Assembly: GCF_000367945.1 (NCBI RefSeq)
Contig: NZ_KB849178.1
Coordinates: forward strand, 124,001 to 188,000
Length of the DNA: 64,000 bases
Direction of reading: 5' to 3'
Origin: Acinetobacter proteolyticus
Lineage (GTDB): Bacteria; Pseudomonadota; Gammaproteobacteria; Pseudomonadales; Moraxellaceae
Both the position numbers and the translations under genes were made by a program. The notes under the pieces are model-generated. The model was not told the origin of the DNA and ran no database searches. It was given only the letters and a program-made list of their open reading frames with translations. Positions 27,144 to 36,766 of the stretch are shown piece after piece. Position 1 is the stretch's first letter, and every line of letters starts with the position of its first letter.

Positions 27144-27567
27144 GAGAAGCTCCTTGTATATGGTGTATATTTCAACATTTCCCACAGATGTCAAATTGGA
27201 TAAATTCAATACATCTGTAAATAGAAAATTCCCCCTCACTCAATCAGTAAGGAAAGCCTAATCAATTTTTAAAAAGGGCGTATTATGCATAAATTTCGGA
27301 TATTGTGTGTACTTTTTATTTAAGTAGTTTTGCCCATTTTTAGGGGGATAAAAAAATAATTTTTCGATTTCATTATGTTACTAATAGTTTTCTTTTTCAC
27401 ACAAACTGCACAAATTTTTAAAAATGCGTAACAAGCCACATTAATTCTTTCTTTTTCATGGTTGTTTTTTGTACTTGGTTAAATTTTTCTGTGAAAATAA
27501 TCACTAAAGTTTATTTATTGATTTATAGTCTGCGAATATGACAAGACCTGCATAATAAGGAGTTTTT
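27144..27567. other. Divergent intergenic region of dcaP and the nitroreductase gene
   Basis: No gene is visible in these 424 bp. Besides the dyad at 27184-27218 they hold the AAGGAG site of dcaP, the AAGGAG site of the nitroreductase gene (just before 27568), and very AT-rich DNA at about 27295-27530. I see no good paired -35/-10 elements. A CATAAT sequence read leftward at about 27282-27287 is a possible dcaP -10. Confidence 0.6.
27184..27218. promoter_or_regulatory. Dyad in the dcaP leader
   Basis: Perfect 8-bp arms ACAGATGT (27184-27191) and ACATCTGT (27211-27218) flank a 19-nt centre. They lie 41-75 bp before the dcaP start codon, where they could form a leader hairpin or an operator. 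Function unknown. Confidence 0.45.
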
Positions 27568-28272
27568 ATGAACACGGAACAAGTCCAGTATGTGGACGAT
27601 GCCATCACCTCGCGCCATTCAGTTCGTGCATTTTTAGATACCCCGATTGAGATGCAAACTATTAAAGATATTTTGGCAGTTGCCAGTCGTGCACCTTCAG
27701 GAACCAATGTCCAGCCATGGAAAGTTTATGTGGTGACAGGACAAAAACGTGCAGAGATGATTGACCGTGTATGCGCCGCACAGATTGAATTACTACAAAA
27801 ACCCGAATTGGCAGCACAGTATCAAGAAACCTTTGCCTACTACCCTGCAACGTGGATTTCTCCGTTTATTGATCGTCGCCGTGCCAACGGTTGGGGATTG
27901 TATGGCTTGCTAGGTATCCAGAAAGGTGAAAAAGAAAAAATGGCAGCGCAGCAATTGCGTAACTTTCAATTGTTCGATGCGCCTGTTGCGCTGTATTTTA
28001 CCGTGAATAAAATCATGGGCATTGGCTCCAAAATGGATATTGCCATGATGATTCAAAACGTCATGGTCGCTGCTAAAGCACGTGGCTTAGACACTTGCCC
28101 ACAGGCAGCATGGAATCACTTCCATCCAATCGTGCTGGATATTTTGGGCGCGCCAGAAGATGAAGAGCTGGTCTGTGCGGTGGCTTTAGGTTATGCCGAC
28201 CCTGAGCATATTGTGAATACCTTTATTACACCACGTGAACCCGTTGAAAACTTCACAGTGTTTTTAGACTAA
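27568..28272 (+). CDS. Nitroreductase-family flavoprotein
   Basis: A 234-residue FMN-dependent nitroreductase. The N-terminal RHSVRAFLDTPI and the SRAPSGTNVQPWKVYV motif bind FMN phosphate and ribityl. The GLDTCPQAAW segment and the C-terminal ALGYADPE motif are also typical. It resembles PnbA/NfnB-type enzymes that reduce nitroaromatics or quinones with NAD(P)H in the cytoplasm. AAGGAG precedes ATG 27568. The gene is convergent with the MFS pump and shares a terminator hairpin with it. Confidence 0.92.
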   Translation: MNTEQVQYVDDAITSRHSVRAFLDTPIEMQTIKDILAVASRAPSGTNVQPWKVYVVTGQKRAEMIDRVCAAQIELLQKPELAAQYQETFAYYPATWISPFIDRRRANGWGLYGLLGIQKGEKEKMAAQQLRNFQLFDAPVALYFTVNKIMGIGSKMDIAMMIQNVMVAAKARGLDTCPQAAWNHFHPIVLDILGAPEDEELVCAVALGYADPEHIVNTFITPREPVENFTVFLD

Positions 28273-28278
28273 GCCTGA

Positions 28279-28316
28279 AACAAAGCAGTTTCTCTAGCTA
28301 GAGAGACTGCTTTGTT
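28279..28316. terminator. Bidirectional terminator, 17-bp stem
   Basis: A long stem (28279-28295 with 28300-28316, one G-T pair) with an AGCT loop and T-rich flank separates the convergent nitroreductase and MFS genes. The MFS stop codon (28296-28294) lies inside it. Confidence 0.85.
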
Positions 28317-29508
28317 GTTTCCCAACTTTTAAAATGGCAAACAGTCCTGCACTGGTAAATAAAAGCATCATGATCCCCATGTTCAGAGATGCCTTCCATA
28401 CCAAGAAGTTCAAGATAATTCCTGCCAGTAAACCACAAGCAAACTGCATACTGCCCATGATGGCACTGGCCGTACCTGCACGTGCGCCTTGCTGAGACAT
28501 CGCCAAAGCCATTGCATTTGGACCCGTCAAACCAATTCCTGACACCACTAAGAATAAGCCTGACATTAGCAGTAATAGCGGTGCATCTGCCATCAATCCA
28601 GCAGTCAGCACAATCAATGCCCCAAAACATTGGATTAAACCACCCAAACGTAGGCGTTGAAAAATTCCCATGCGAGTATTCAAATGTTTATTCAGCGAAG
28701 ACATCAACATGATCCCTGCAGCATTTAAGGCAAAGGCATAAGAGAAATGCTGTTGCGACAATCCATATTGCCCCATAAACACTTCTGAAGCCGAGCTGAT
28801 GTAGCAGAATAAAGCCGCCCCAGTGAGACAGCCCGCAAACATCGGCACACGGAAACTTTCATCTTTTAAAATTGCCCCATATAGCGTACTGACTTGATAG
28901 GCTGATAATTTTAAACGGCGCTCGACGGGAAGTGATTCTTTAAAGAAGAAATGCACACAAAGCCAGCACATTACTCCAATCATCGATAAAGTGATAAAAA
29001 TTGCTTGCCAAGGGAAGAAATTCAGAATCCATGCCCCAAAGATTGGCGCAAGAATCGGAGCCAATCCCATCACAATCATCATGCTGGAAAATGCTTGTGC
29101 AGAACCCTGCATATCCAGACGGTCACGAATGGTTGCCCGTGCCATCACCACACCAACACAACCACCCAAGGCCTGAAAAATACGTGCGGCGATCAAGGCC
29201 CACTCATTGGTCGCAAATACGCAGGCCAAACTAGCAATTGCATACAGGGCCAAACCAAAATATAAAGGCTTTTTACGGCCAATCCGATCACTGACAGGGC
29301 CATAGATCAACTGACCAATCGCCAGTCCCAAGAAATACGCAGGTAAGGTATTGGCCACCATTTGTGTACTGACCCCAAACTCATCTGCCATTTGCGGCAG
29401 TGCAGGTAAGTACATATCAATCGATAACGGCCCTAATGCGGTTAACAAAGCAAGCAACAAAATCCATGCTGTTGAATATTGACGCTGATTGGTTTGCTCT
29501 GTCTGCAT
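28294..29508 (-). CDS. Bcr/CflA-family multidrug efflux MFS transporter
   Basis: A 404-residue major facilitator with 12 predicted helices. The N-terminal PLSIDMYLPALPQMADEF segment is the signature of the Bcr/CflA drug-resistance group (DHA1). MFS motif A appears as GPVSDRIGRKKPLY between helices 2 and 3. Motif C-like AGPN/G-P-rich residues in helix 5 (APILAPIFGAWIL) support a drug:proton antiporter. The substrate is not predictable. It is divergent from the YccS-type gene. Confidence 0.9.
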   Translation of the reverse strand: MQTEQTNQRQYSTAWILLLALLTALGPLSIDMYLPALPQMADEFGVSTQMVANTLPAYFLGLAIGQLIYGPVSDRIGRKKPLYFGLALYAIASLACVFATNEWALIAARIFQALGGCVGVVMARATIRDRLDMQGSAQAFSSMMIVMGLAPILAPIFGAWILNFFPWQAIFITLSMIGVMCWLCVHFFFKESLPVERRLKLSAYQVSTLYGAILKDESFRVPMFAGCLTGAALFCYISSASEVFMGQYGLSQQHFSYAFALNAAGIMLMSSLNKHLNTRMGIFQRLRLGGLIQCFGALIVLTAGLMADAPLLLLMSGLFLVVSGIGLTGPNAMALAMSQQGARAGTASAIMGSMQFACGLLAGIILNFLVWKASLNMGIMMLLFTSAGLFAILKVGKQQSSLSS

Positions 29509-29615
29509 AATACGCTACTTTTCATCTATATCTGGATTCTAAGCTTAGCATCCTCCATGAATTTGTGCATAATAAGAATGATAAAATCGATTGTAGAATA
29601 CAAGAAGGACACCCC

Positions 29616-31790
29616 TTGAATCCTTGGTTCGGACGTTTAAAACAAACAACCTATAACACCACGTTGATGTATAACGTGCGCATGCTCATTGCCTTTACTG
29701 GGACTGCTTTTGTTCCTTATCTTTTAAATTATCAATTAGCCACTATTCCACTGACTTTAGGTGTGGTTGCAGCCGCGATCAGTGATATCGACGACCGTTT
29801 TTCTGTACGTATCCAGAATCTGATTTACACCTATATTGGTTTCTTTATTACCGCCGCTTCGGTTCAATTGTTATTCCCCTATCCGGTTGCCTTTGCCATT
29901 GGGCTGATTGCGTCATGTATCGGCTGGATCTTATTGGGTTCTCTCGGCCGTCGTTATGCCACCATTGCTTATGGTTGCTTAGTGACGTCTGTCTACACCA
30001 TGTTGGGCGTGCATTTATTTGATCAATGGTATATTCAGCCTGCACTTTTAGTCGCAGGTGCAGCTTGGTATGGCTTGCTCTCTACTATTAGCTTTCTGCT
30101 TTTCCCTGTCCGAAAAGTTCAGGATCAACTTTCTGCTTCCTATTCAGCCCTCGGTAGCTTCTTGTTTGCTAAGTCAAATCTATTTGATGTGGATATGACA
30201 CCATCAAGCTATCAACAAAGCATGATTGATATTGCCTTGGAAAATGGCAAATTGGTGGGAATCTTCAATGACCTGCGCATGTCGTTGTTAACCCGTTTAA
30301 AAGGCGACCGTGGACAAAAAGATACTCGGCGCAGTCTGCAATATTATTTTGTGGCACAAGATATTCATGAACGCGCGGACTCGGCGCATATCGATTATCA
30401 AAAGTTGGCCAAGGTCTTTCAGCACAGTGATATTTTATTTCGTTTTCAACGGATTTTATCCATTCAAGGCAAAGCTTGTCAGGACTTGGCACAATCGATT
30501 TTAAGTCGTACCCGTTATGTGCATAACAAACGCTTTAAACACAGTTTTGAAAATTTAAGACTGTCCTTAGAAAAACTGCGTGAAGATGGACATTATGATC
30601 AGGTGCGGGTGAATGCCCTATTTGCGCTCTATCAAAACCTTAAGTCGATTGATGCGCAATTACAGAACCTAGAGACTGAACGAAATCTGCAAAAGATCGA
30701 TGCAGAGCATGCAGAAAGTCAGCTCAAAGATGATGATCTCAAAGGTTGGAATGACATCATGGTGCGGGTGAAACAGCATCTCACCCCTGAATCGGTACTC
30801 TTCCGTCATGCCGTGCGTTTATCCATCGTTCTCTTTATTGGTTATCTGTTTATCCAGATGACCAATATTGCTTATGGTTACTGGATTTTACTCACAGCAT
30901 TGTTTGTCTGCCAACCGAACTTCAACGCCACCAAGCGACGTTTATATCTACGTATCATTGGAACATTGATCGGGATTATTGTTGGTTTAGCGATTATCTA
31001 TTTCATTCCTTCAATCGAAGGTCAATTGGTGATGCTGATCCTGAGTGGTGTGCTGTTTCTGGAACTGCGCAGTAAACAATATGCGCAAGCCACTGCCTTT
31101 ATTACCATCCTCGCCTTAATCAACTTTAATCTGGATGGCTCTGCATTCGCAGCGGGTTTACCCCGTTTTATTGATACGGTGATTGGCTGCGCCTTGGCAT
31201 GGTTTGGTGTCAGCTTTATCTGGCCAGACTGGAAGTTCCGCAGACTGCCCCGTTCGATTCAACGTTCTCTACAGGCACAATGTAAATATCTGGCCGAGGT
31301 GGTGGAGCAATATCATCAAGGTCGTAACAATGCCCTGAACTATCGCGTGGTTCGACGAGCTGCGCACAATACTGATGCAGAAGTCGCATCGTTGATTTCA
31401 ACGATTGCAACTGAACCCAACATCGATGTGAACCGAAAAAGTTTGGCTTTTGAATTTTTATGTCTCAGCCATACCTTTTTAAGTTATATCGCAGCCTTGG
31501 GCGCGCATCGTGAACAAATCCAAGATCAGGAAGTGCTGAGCTTACTCGATCAAGCTTTGGACGATATTCAAGGGGCGCTGCTCAGAGATGAAGTTCCTGA
31601 TTTATCCGCACAAAACTTGATGCAAACCATTCGTGAACGTTTGAGCCGAAATGATGACAATGACCCAAAATCGCTGATTATTTTGCAGCAACTTTCATTG
31701 ATGCTGAGTGTGTTAACCCGCTTAAGTATGCTGAAACAAAGTCTAAGCCATGAACCGAATGAAGATGGTACCGAATTTGCTTCACTTTGA
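29616..31790 (+). CDS. yccS: YccS-family inner-membrane protein (FUSC)
   Basis: A 724-residue protein of the YccS/YhfK family, with two clusters of six or so membrane helices. The first spans about residues 20-150. The second lies at about 400-520, after a large cytoplasmic domain, and is the FUSC-like domain. The role is unclear; homologues are described as putative transporters, possibly of aromatic acids. TTG 29616 is the likely start because AAGGA lies six bases upstream and the protein then begins NPWFGRL. The GTG at 29565 would add an improbable 17 residues. A basic C-terminal tail follows the helices. Confidence 0.85.
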   Translation: MNPWFGRLKQTTYNTTLMYNVRMLIAFTGTAFVPYLLNYQLATIPLTLGVVAAAISDIDDRFSVRIQNLIYTYIGFFITAASVQLLFPYPVAFAIGLIASCIGWILLGSLGRRYATIAYGCLVTSVYTMLGVHLFDQWYIQPALLVAGAAWYGLLSTISFLLFPVRKVQDQLSASYSALGSFLFAKSNLFDVDMTPSSYQQSMIDIALENGKLVGIFNDLRMSLLTRLKGDRGQKDTRRSLQYYFVAQDIHERADSAHIDYQKLAKVFQHSDILFRFQRILSIQGKACQDLAQSILSRTRYVHNKRFKHSFENLRLSLEKLREDGHYDQVRVNALFALYQNLKSIDAQLQNLETERNLQKIDAEHAESQLKDDDLKGWNDIMVRVKQHLTPESVLFRHAVRLSIVLFIGYLFIQMTNIAYGYWILLTALFVCQPNFNATKRRLYLRIIGTLIGIIVGLAIIYFIPSIEGQLVMLILSGVLFLELRSKQYAQATAFITILALINFNLDGSAFAAGLPRFIDTVIGCALAWFGVSFIWPDWKFRRLPRSIQRSLQAQCKYLAEVVEQYHQGRNNALNYRVVRRAAHNTDAEVASLISTIATEPNIDVNRKSLAFEFLCLSHTFLSYIAALGAHREQIQDQEVLSLLDQALDDIQGALLRDEVPDLSAQNLMQTIRERLSRNDDNDPKSLIILQQLSLMLSVLTRLSMLKQSLSHEPNEDGTEFASL

Positions 31791-31895
31791 AGGCTATTGT
31801 GATTGCAATAGCCCCCATGATTCGCCATTGGCATAATATCTTTGCATGCCAATAGATGTTAAACTAAGCCCAGTTATATACTCATTTTTTATACT

Positions 31896-32477
31896 ATGAC
31901 CGCCAAAACGCTATACGCTTATACGCTACAACCTGTTCCTTACGAAGTTTCTGAAGCTGAACAACGTCAAGCTCAACTGATGATTTGGCGTAGTACCAAC
32001 AAATTCAGCCGCAAAGCATGGATGATTATGATTGCACTGGTTGTGCTTTCATTGGTTGCTGCAGGACTTATTAAATATTATTCAACCTACTCAACCGTAA
32101 TTTGTTGGGTCGTGATTGTGAGTGTGGTGCTGTTCTATTTGATCAAACGTTTTGGTCTGGAGTGGTACGTGAAACGCAAGATGACTGAATTCCCAGTACA
32201 AGAAATTAAAGGTCTGCGTTTAGGGGTGCAACCTCACGGTATCGTGATGCGCCAAAAAATGGGTCTGCAAGAAGGTACCGCAACCATTGGTTGGAAAGAC
32301 ATTTACGAATGGTATAGCTCTCCTGACTTTATTTTGGTCAACTTCAAAGTAAAAGCAAAAGGGGAAGAACAGCAAGGTGCCTATATTTTGCCAAAACGTA
32401 TGGACTCAAAGAATTTCTCCTTCAATACGATACGTAAACATTTGAATGAAACGGTTGGCGCAGCCAAATCAATCTAA
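31896..32477 (+). CDS. YcxB-like membrane protein
   Basis: A 193-residue protein with two adjacent membrane helices (about 46-66 and 70-88). A cytoplasmic C-terminal domain (about 100-190) contains TIGWKDIYEWYSSPDFILV and YILPKRM, the pattern of the YcxB-like family. No function is established for that family. It stands alone between the YccS-type gene and a terminator. Confidence 0.75.
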   Translation: MTAKTLYAYTLQPVPYEVSEAEQRQAQLMIWRSTNKFSRKAWMIMIALVVLSLVAAGLIKYYSTYSTVICWVVIVSVVLFYLIKRFGLEWYVKRKMTEFPVQEIKGLRLGVQPHGIVMRQKMGLQEGTATIGWKDIYEWYSSPDFILVNFKVKAKGEEQQGAYILPKRMDSKNFSFNTIRKHLNETVGAAKSI

Positions 32478-32495
32478 GCTTTAAAGCTTGATCCA

Positions 32496-32522
32496 AAGCC
32501 TCCCATGATGGGAGGTTTTTTT
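32496..32522 (+). terminator. Terminator after the YcxB-like gene
   Basis: The stem CCTCCCA / TGGGAGG (32499-32505 with 32509-32515) has a tight 3-nt loop followed by T7. It lies just downstream of the stop codon at 32477. Confidence 0.85.
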
Positions 32523-32534
32523 AATGCCCATTAA

Positions 32535-32553
32535 ATAAATGAGAATCAAAATC
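32535..32553. promoter_or_regulatory. Fur-box-like site upstream of the PepSY-flavodoxin-reductase gene
   Basis: This 19-mer agrees with the classical Fur consensus GATAATGATAATCATTATC at 13 of 19 positions, including the central ATGAxAATCA. It lies 87-105 bp before the start codon of an iron-reductase-like gene. Repression by Fur-Fe(II) is inferred. Confidence 0.55.
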
Positions 32554-32639
32554 AATATTACCTACAAAATCCATATTATGTTCTTATTCTTGAGTTATAA
32601 TTTTTTACATGAATTCCACTTTATTTACATTTTTTGACC

Positions 32640-35177
32640 ATGTTTAAAAAAATTTTCTTCCAGATTCACTGGTTTTTAGGGATTACCGCGGGGCTTATTC
32701 TCTCTTTGATGGGGGTAACAGGTGCAATCTACTCATACGAACCACAAATTTTAAAATGGATCAACCAAGACAGCTATGTCGTTGAGGTTGCCCAAACACC
32801 AAAACTCACCCCAGCTCAACTGTATCAACATTTCAATCAGCAACAACCTGAGATTGAAATTAACAGTATTACCATTGCTTCCGACCCAACAGCATCTTCG
32901 ACCGTCAATATTAAAAAAGAAGGTGCGCGTCGTGGTTATAACATGATGGTCAATCCATATACAGCGGAAGTCTTACCCGATATTAAAGGTCGTGACACCT
33001 TACAATTTATTCAGCGTTTACATCGTAATTTAACCGCTGGGGAATTTGGGGCACAGATTACTGGGGCATCTACACTGATGCTGATTTTCTTTGTATTGAG
33101 TGGCATTTATCTGCGCTTTCCAAAAAAACATAGTATTAAACAATGGTTATTTATTAAGCCGAAATTGAAAGGTCGTAACTTTATTTGGGACTTACATGCA
33201 GTGGTAGGAACCTGGGTCATTGTGTTCTATCTACTGTTTGCATGCACTGGCTTATATTGGTCTTATGACTGGTGGCGCGCAGGTATGTTCAAGGTCATGG
33301 GAGTTGAACAACCACAACGTAACCAACAAAATAATGAACGTGGCAAAGATAAACAACCTAAATTGGCGAAAGCGCAGGTTAATAGCATCCTGACGCAGAC
33401 ATGGACTGGGGTAAATGCGCAGATTGGGCGTGAATACTCAAGCTTGACCCTGAATATTCCCAAAAATGCTGATGCCAAAGTTGAACTCTCGTTTGTCGAT
33501 GCCATCCCGCAACATGAACGTGCGCGTAACCAAGCCATCTATAATTATCAAGACAATAAATTCGAAAAATTTGAACTCTATGAAGACAAAAAGCTCAATG
33601 AAAAAATCATGAGCAGTATGCTTCCTGTACATCGCGGTAGCTTCTTTGGTTCAACCTATCAATTTATCGCCATGCTGGCTTCATTGGCCATGCCACTATT
33701 CTTTATAACGGGCTGGATGCTGTATCTAAAACGTCGCAAACAGAAGAAGCTGACCCAAGCTGCACGTCAGTCACTTAGCCCACAGCAGATTGATCCAAAT
33801 GCTAAACCGTGGCTAATTACTTATGCAACGCAAACAGGTGTGGCTGAACAGTTGGCATGGCGTACAGCGACCAGTTTACAGGAAGCGCAGCAGCCGACAA
33901 CCGTTAAACCGATTCAGCAACTGACTGAGCAAGACCTGCAACAAGCAGTACAGGTTTTATTTGTGATCAGTACCTATGGTACAGGTGAAGCGCCCGATCT
34001 TGCAGCAAGTTTCAGCAAGAAACTGATGCAACAACAGCTTGATCTTAGCCAAATGCAGTATGCTGTACTCGCACTAGGTTCAAAAGAATACCCTGACAGC
34101 TATTGCAGCTTCGGCTATGCAGTCGATGCATGGTTAAAACAATGCAAAGCACAACCGCTGTTCGACTTGATTGAAGTCGATAATGCCAATGCCACTGATA
34201 TTCAGCGTTGGAATCAGGGCTTGTCTGTGGTAACCCAGCATGAGCTACATGCAATGAATATTGAGAAAGTATTTGATCAATGGACGCTAAGCGAACGCAT
34301 CCTACTCAATCCAGATAGCTTAGGGCAGGCAGCTTATAATATTGAGCTGACCTCAGCTTCTGATATGATCTGGCGTGCGGGTGATATTGCAGAAATTCAG
34401 CCTGCCAATCGCTTGGCCGATATTCAAGATTTCTTGATCAAGTATCAAATTCCTGCACATGCGATTGTAGAATCCATAAACCAAGAGATTGAACAGGTAC
34501 TTTGGGATAGAAACCTACGGGTGGAGATCCAACCATTTAGTACCCTTGATGATTTACTTGAACAACTTCCAACCCTGCCTGCACGCGAATACTCAATTGC
34601 CAGTATTCCTTCGCAGCAACTCCTGCGACTGGTGGTTCGTCAAAAGCGTGATGAAAATGATCAACTCGGTCTTGGTTCTGGTTGGTTAACCGAATTTGCA
34701 CAATTGAAGCAGACCATTGCCCTACGTATTCGGACCAATGAGTCCTTCCATTTGATTGACGATAACCGTCCAATTATCTGTATCGGTAATGGAACAGGCA
34801 TTGCAGGCTTGATGAGTTTATTACAGCAACGTAATCGACAAAATTACACTGCCAACTGGCTGATCTTTGGTGAACGTCAACGCGAACATGATTTTTTCTA
34901 TCAGGAAACTATTCAAGCCTGGCTAAATATGGGGACATTGCAACGACTTGATCTCGCCTTCTCTCGTGATCAACAACAGCGTATCTATGTACAGGATATT
35001 TTACGTAGCAATGCCGACGAGCTAGTGAAATGGGTCAATCAAGGTGCGGTGATTTATGTCTGTGGTAGCATCGAAGGCATGGCAGCTGGGGTCGAACAAG
35101 CATTGATAGATATTCTCAGCGAACAAACACTAGATGAATTAAGACAGACTGGCCGTTATCGTCGAGACGTTTATTAA
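32640..35177 (+). CDS. PepSY-TM/flavodoxin/FAD-NAD(P)H reductase fusion protein
   Basis: An 845-residue three-part membrane flavoprotein. The N-terminal PepSY-associated transmembrane region (about 1-365) has helices at about 11-35, 145-165, 190-215 and 345-365, and the LHRNLTAGEFG and DLHAVVGTW segments with histidines suited to haem ligation. A flavodoxin-like FMN domain (about 385-525) carries YATQTGVAEQLAWRTA, STYGTGEAPD and ALGSKEYPD. A sulfite-reductase-type FAD/NADPH domain (about 540-845) has REYSIASIP for FAD and GNGTGIAGLMSLL for the nicotinamide. It probably passes electrons from cytoplasmic NADPH across the inner membrane to a ferric or other periplasmic acceptor. ATG 32640 is used; a TTG six bases earlier is unlikely. 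Confidence 0.88.
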   Translation: MFKKIFFQIHWFLGITAGLILSLMGVTGAIYSYEPQILKWINQDSYVVEVAQTPKLTPAQLYQHFNQQQPEIEINSITIASDPTASSTVNIKKEGARRGYNMMVNPYTAEVLPDIKGRDTLQFIQRLHRNLTAGEFGAQITGASTLMLIFFVLSGIYLRFPKKHSIKQWLFIKPKLKGRNFIWDLHAVVGTWVIVFYLLFACTGLYWSYDWWRAGMFKVMGVEQPQRNQQNNERGKDKQPKLAKAQVNSILTQTWTGVNAQIGREYSSLTLNIPKNADAKVELSFVDAIPQHERARNQAIYNYQDNKFEKFELYEDKKLNEKIMSSMLPVHRGSFFGSTYQFIAMLASLAMPLFFITGWMLYLKRRKQKKLTQAARQSLSPQQIDPNAKPWLITYATQTGVAEQLAWRTATSLQEAQQPTTVKPIQQLTEQDLQQAVQVLFVISTYGTGEAPDLAASFSKKLMQQQLDLSQMQYAVLALGSKEYPDSYCSFGYAVDAWLKQCKAQPLFDLIEVDNANATDIQRWNQGLSVVTQHELHAMNIEKVFDQWTLSERILLNPDSLGQAAYNIELTSASDMIWRAGDIAEIQPANRLADIQDFLIKYQIPAHAIVESINQEIEQVLWDRNLRVEIQPFSTLDDLLEQLPTLPAREYSIASIPSQQLLRLVVRQKRDENDQLGLGSGWLTEFAQLKQTIALRIRTNESFHLIDDNRPIICIGNGTGIAGLMSLLQQRNRQNYTANWLIFGERQREHDFFYQETIQAWLNMGTLQRLDLAFSRDQQQRIYVQDILRSNADELVKWVNQGAVIYVCGSIEGMAAGVEQALIDILSEQTLDELRQTGRYRRDVY

Positions 35178-35188
35178 TCCTTTTCCAT

Positions 35189-35220
35189 AAAAAAACGAGT
35201 GCCCGCTACTCGTTTTTTTT
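35189..35220 (+). terminator. Terminator of the PepSY-reductase gene
   Basis: The stem AAAAACGAGT / ACTCGTTTTT (35191-35200 with 35208-35217) has a 7-nt loop and ends in a run of eight T. It lies 11 bp after the stop codon. Confidence 0.9.
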
Positions 35221-35298
35221 CATCAGAGCATAAGAGAATTTGCCTTTCTCAGAATTTTGCATACACTTAGCACGGTTCAAATCGACACAATTAATATT

Positions 35299-36084
35299 AT
35301 GCAAATAAGTTCATGGATTCGTATTGTTTTCGCCCTTATCGGTTCAGTTCTGTTCTTGGATGGTGCAATTCTGATTGCGTTTAAAAAGATTCATATCGGA
35401 ACCGTACTCCCTCTCCTCCTTGGGCTATTTTTCTGTCTCTATGCTTATTTCTATTATCATCTTGAACGTTTCTTCTTCTATCATTTCCGCCTGCATTCGA
35501 TTTGGCGCCTTGGCTGGCTGTGTTTCTGGATTTGGGTCATTAGCCTAGGCTATTTCTTTGAATATCTTTCAGACAATAATGCCAAAACTCAAAATATTCC
35601 TGCGGTTAAAGCCATTATTGTACTCGGAAGTGCAGTTGAAAATGGACAACCGTCAGCCACATTGGCTAAACGCTTAGATCGTGCTGCACCTGTTGCTTTA
35701 GCTCAACCGCAAGCAAAGTTAGTGATGACAGGGGGAGTTGATTTTGGTGAACGGGATAGTGAAGCAGTGGTAATGTCACGTTATGTACAACAACACTATC
35801 AAATCCCGACCTCACAAATCATTTTGGAAGATAAAAGCACCAGTACCGAGTTGAATCTTAAAAATAGCCAACAGCTCTTGCAGGCACAACAGATTAGCAT
35901 TCAACAACCGATTGCAATTGTGACCAGTGATTTTCATACGTTAAGAGCTGCAGCCATTGCCAAGAAACAAGGCTATACTGATATTACTATGCTTGGTGCG
36001 ACTACACCGCTAAGCACACGCTACAATGCATGGCTAAGAGAATATTTTGCCTATGCCAGTGGTTGGCTGCTCAATGAATATTGA
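35299..36084 (+). CDS. YdcF-like DUF218 protein
   Basis: A 261-residue membrane-anchored protein. Three hydrophobic helices (about 7-28, 34-52 and 69-92) precede a DUF218/YdcF domain. The domain contains AIIVLGSAVENGQPS, MTGGVDFGERDSEA, ILEDKSTSTELNL and the IAVTSDFHTLRA motif. Related proteins (ElyC/SanA/YdcF) act in envelope or peptidoglycan-lipid carrier maintenance. The precise activity here is unknown. ATG 35299 is chosen; a TTG at 35257 in frame is unlikely. Neither has a clear ribosome-binding site. Confidence 0.82.
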   Translation: MQISSWIRIVFALIGSVLFLDGAILIAFKKIHIGTVLPLLLGLFFCLYAYFYYHLERFFFYHFRLHSIWRLGWLCFWIWVISLGYFFEYLSDNNAKTQNIPAVKAIIVLGSAVENGQPSATLAKRLDRAAPVALAQPQAKLVMTGGVDFGERDSEAVVMSRYVQQHYQIPTSQIILEDKSTSTELNLKNSQQLLQAQQISIQQPIAIVTSDFHTLRAAAIAKKQGYTDITMLGATTPLSTRYNAWLREYFAYASGWLLNEY

Positions 36085-36105
36085 TTGAGGATTTAATTCT
36101 TACTT

Positions 36106-36627
36106 TTAAGATGATGCTGAGTTATGCAAACGAATATCACGTGGTAATGGAAGTTTTAACTCAGCAAATACATCGGGTCGTTGTAAGTAAATCTGGTATA
36201 AAAAGTTCTTAATATCTAATAATAATGCATCGGGGCTAACCAACAGGTTATTCCCCTCAGGGGTTAAATCCAAAGATAAAATGGTATTATTTTCTTTTAA
36301 AAATGGAATCATCTTCTCAATAAAAGCCAATAAGGGTACTTCCTGAATTTCGTATTGTGCCCAATTGTCTTTAATCAGTAATTTCGCCAAGCTTTTATTT
36401 TGCCATACAGATAATGCATGCTGACCTGATGGTGTTGAGCATAAAGCCCAGCCCTCGTGATACAGTGCAATCACTTGGCGCTGCATAACAATATTTTGGA
36501 TAAACTGACGGTAAGCGTCTTTAAGTGAAGAACCAGAAGGTGTAGTTTGAGATTTCGACGCAGCCTTGCGTTGATAAGGGTTTCTCATAAAGTACTTCAT
36601 ATTAGAATCATTATTGATGCTAATCAT
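36106..36627 (-). CDS. DUF2750-like protein
   Basis: A 173-residue soluble protein. The middle part (about 45-115), with YHEGWALCSTPSGQHALSVW and a following LAFIEKMIPFLKENN, fits the DUF2750 pattern as I know it. Function unknown. The start is uncertain: ATG 36627, 36600 and 36588 are in frame, and none has a good ribosome-binding site. It lies between ydcF and the tRNA cluster. Confidence 0.65.
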   Translation of the reverse strand: MISINNDSNMKYFMRNPYQRKAASKSQTTPSGSSLKDAYRQFIQNIVMQRQVIALYHEGWALCSTPSGQHALSVWQNKSLAKLLIKDNWAQYEIQEVPLLAFIEKMIPFLKENNTILSLDLTPEGNNLLVSPDALLLDIKNFLYQIYLQRPDVFAELKLPLPRDIRLHNSASS

Positions 36628-36676
36628 AAAATAACTTTGTAGGGATTACAATGATATGAGATATGGGGAAGAAATA

Positions 36677-36752
36677 TGGTGGGCGCTGACGGGATCGAAC
36701 CGCCGACATTCTGCTTGTAAGGCAGACGCTCTACCAACTGAGCTAAGCGCCC
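36677..36752 (-). tRNA. tRNA-Val(TAC), copy nearest the DUF2750 gene
   Basis: Read leftward, this 76-nt tRNA folds as a full cloverleaf. The acceptor stem GGGCGCT/AGCGCCC, a TTCGATC T-loop and the anticodon loop with TAC are all visible. The 3' CCA is encoded (read on the minus strand as ACCA). The sequence is identical to the other two valine tRNAs in the window. Confidence 0.97.
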
Positions 36753-36766
36753 TGAGCGAGGATAAA

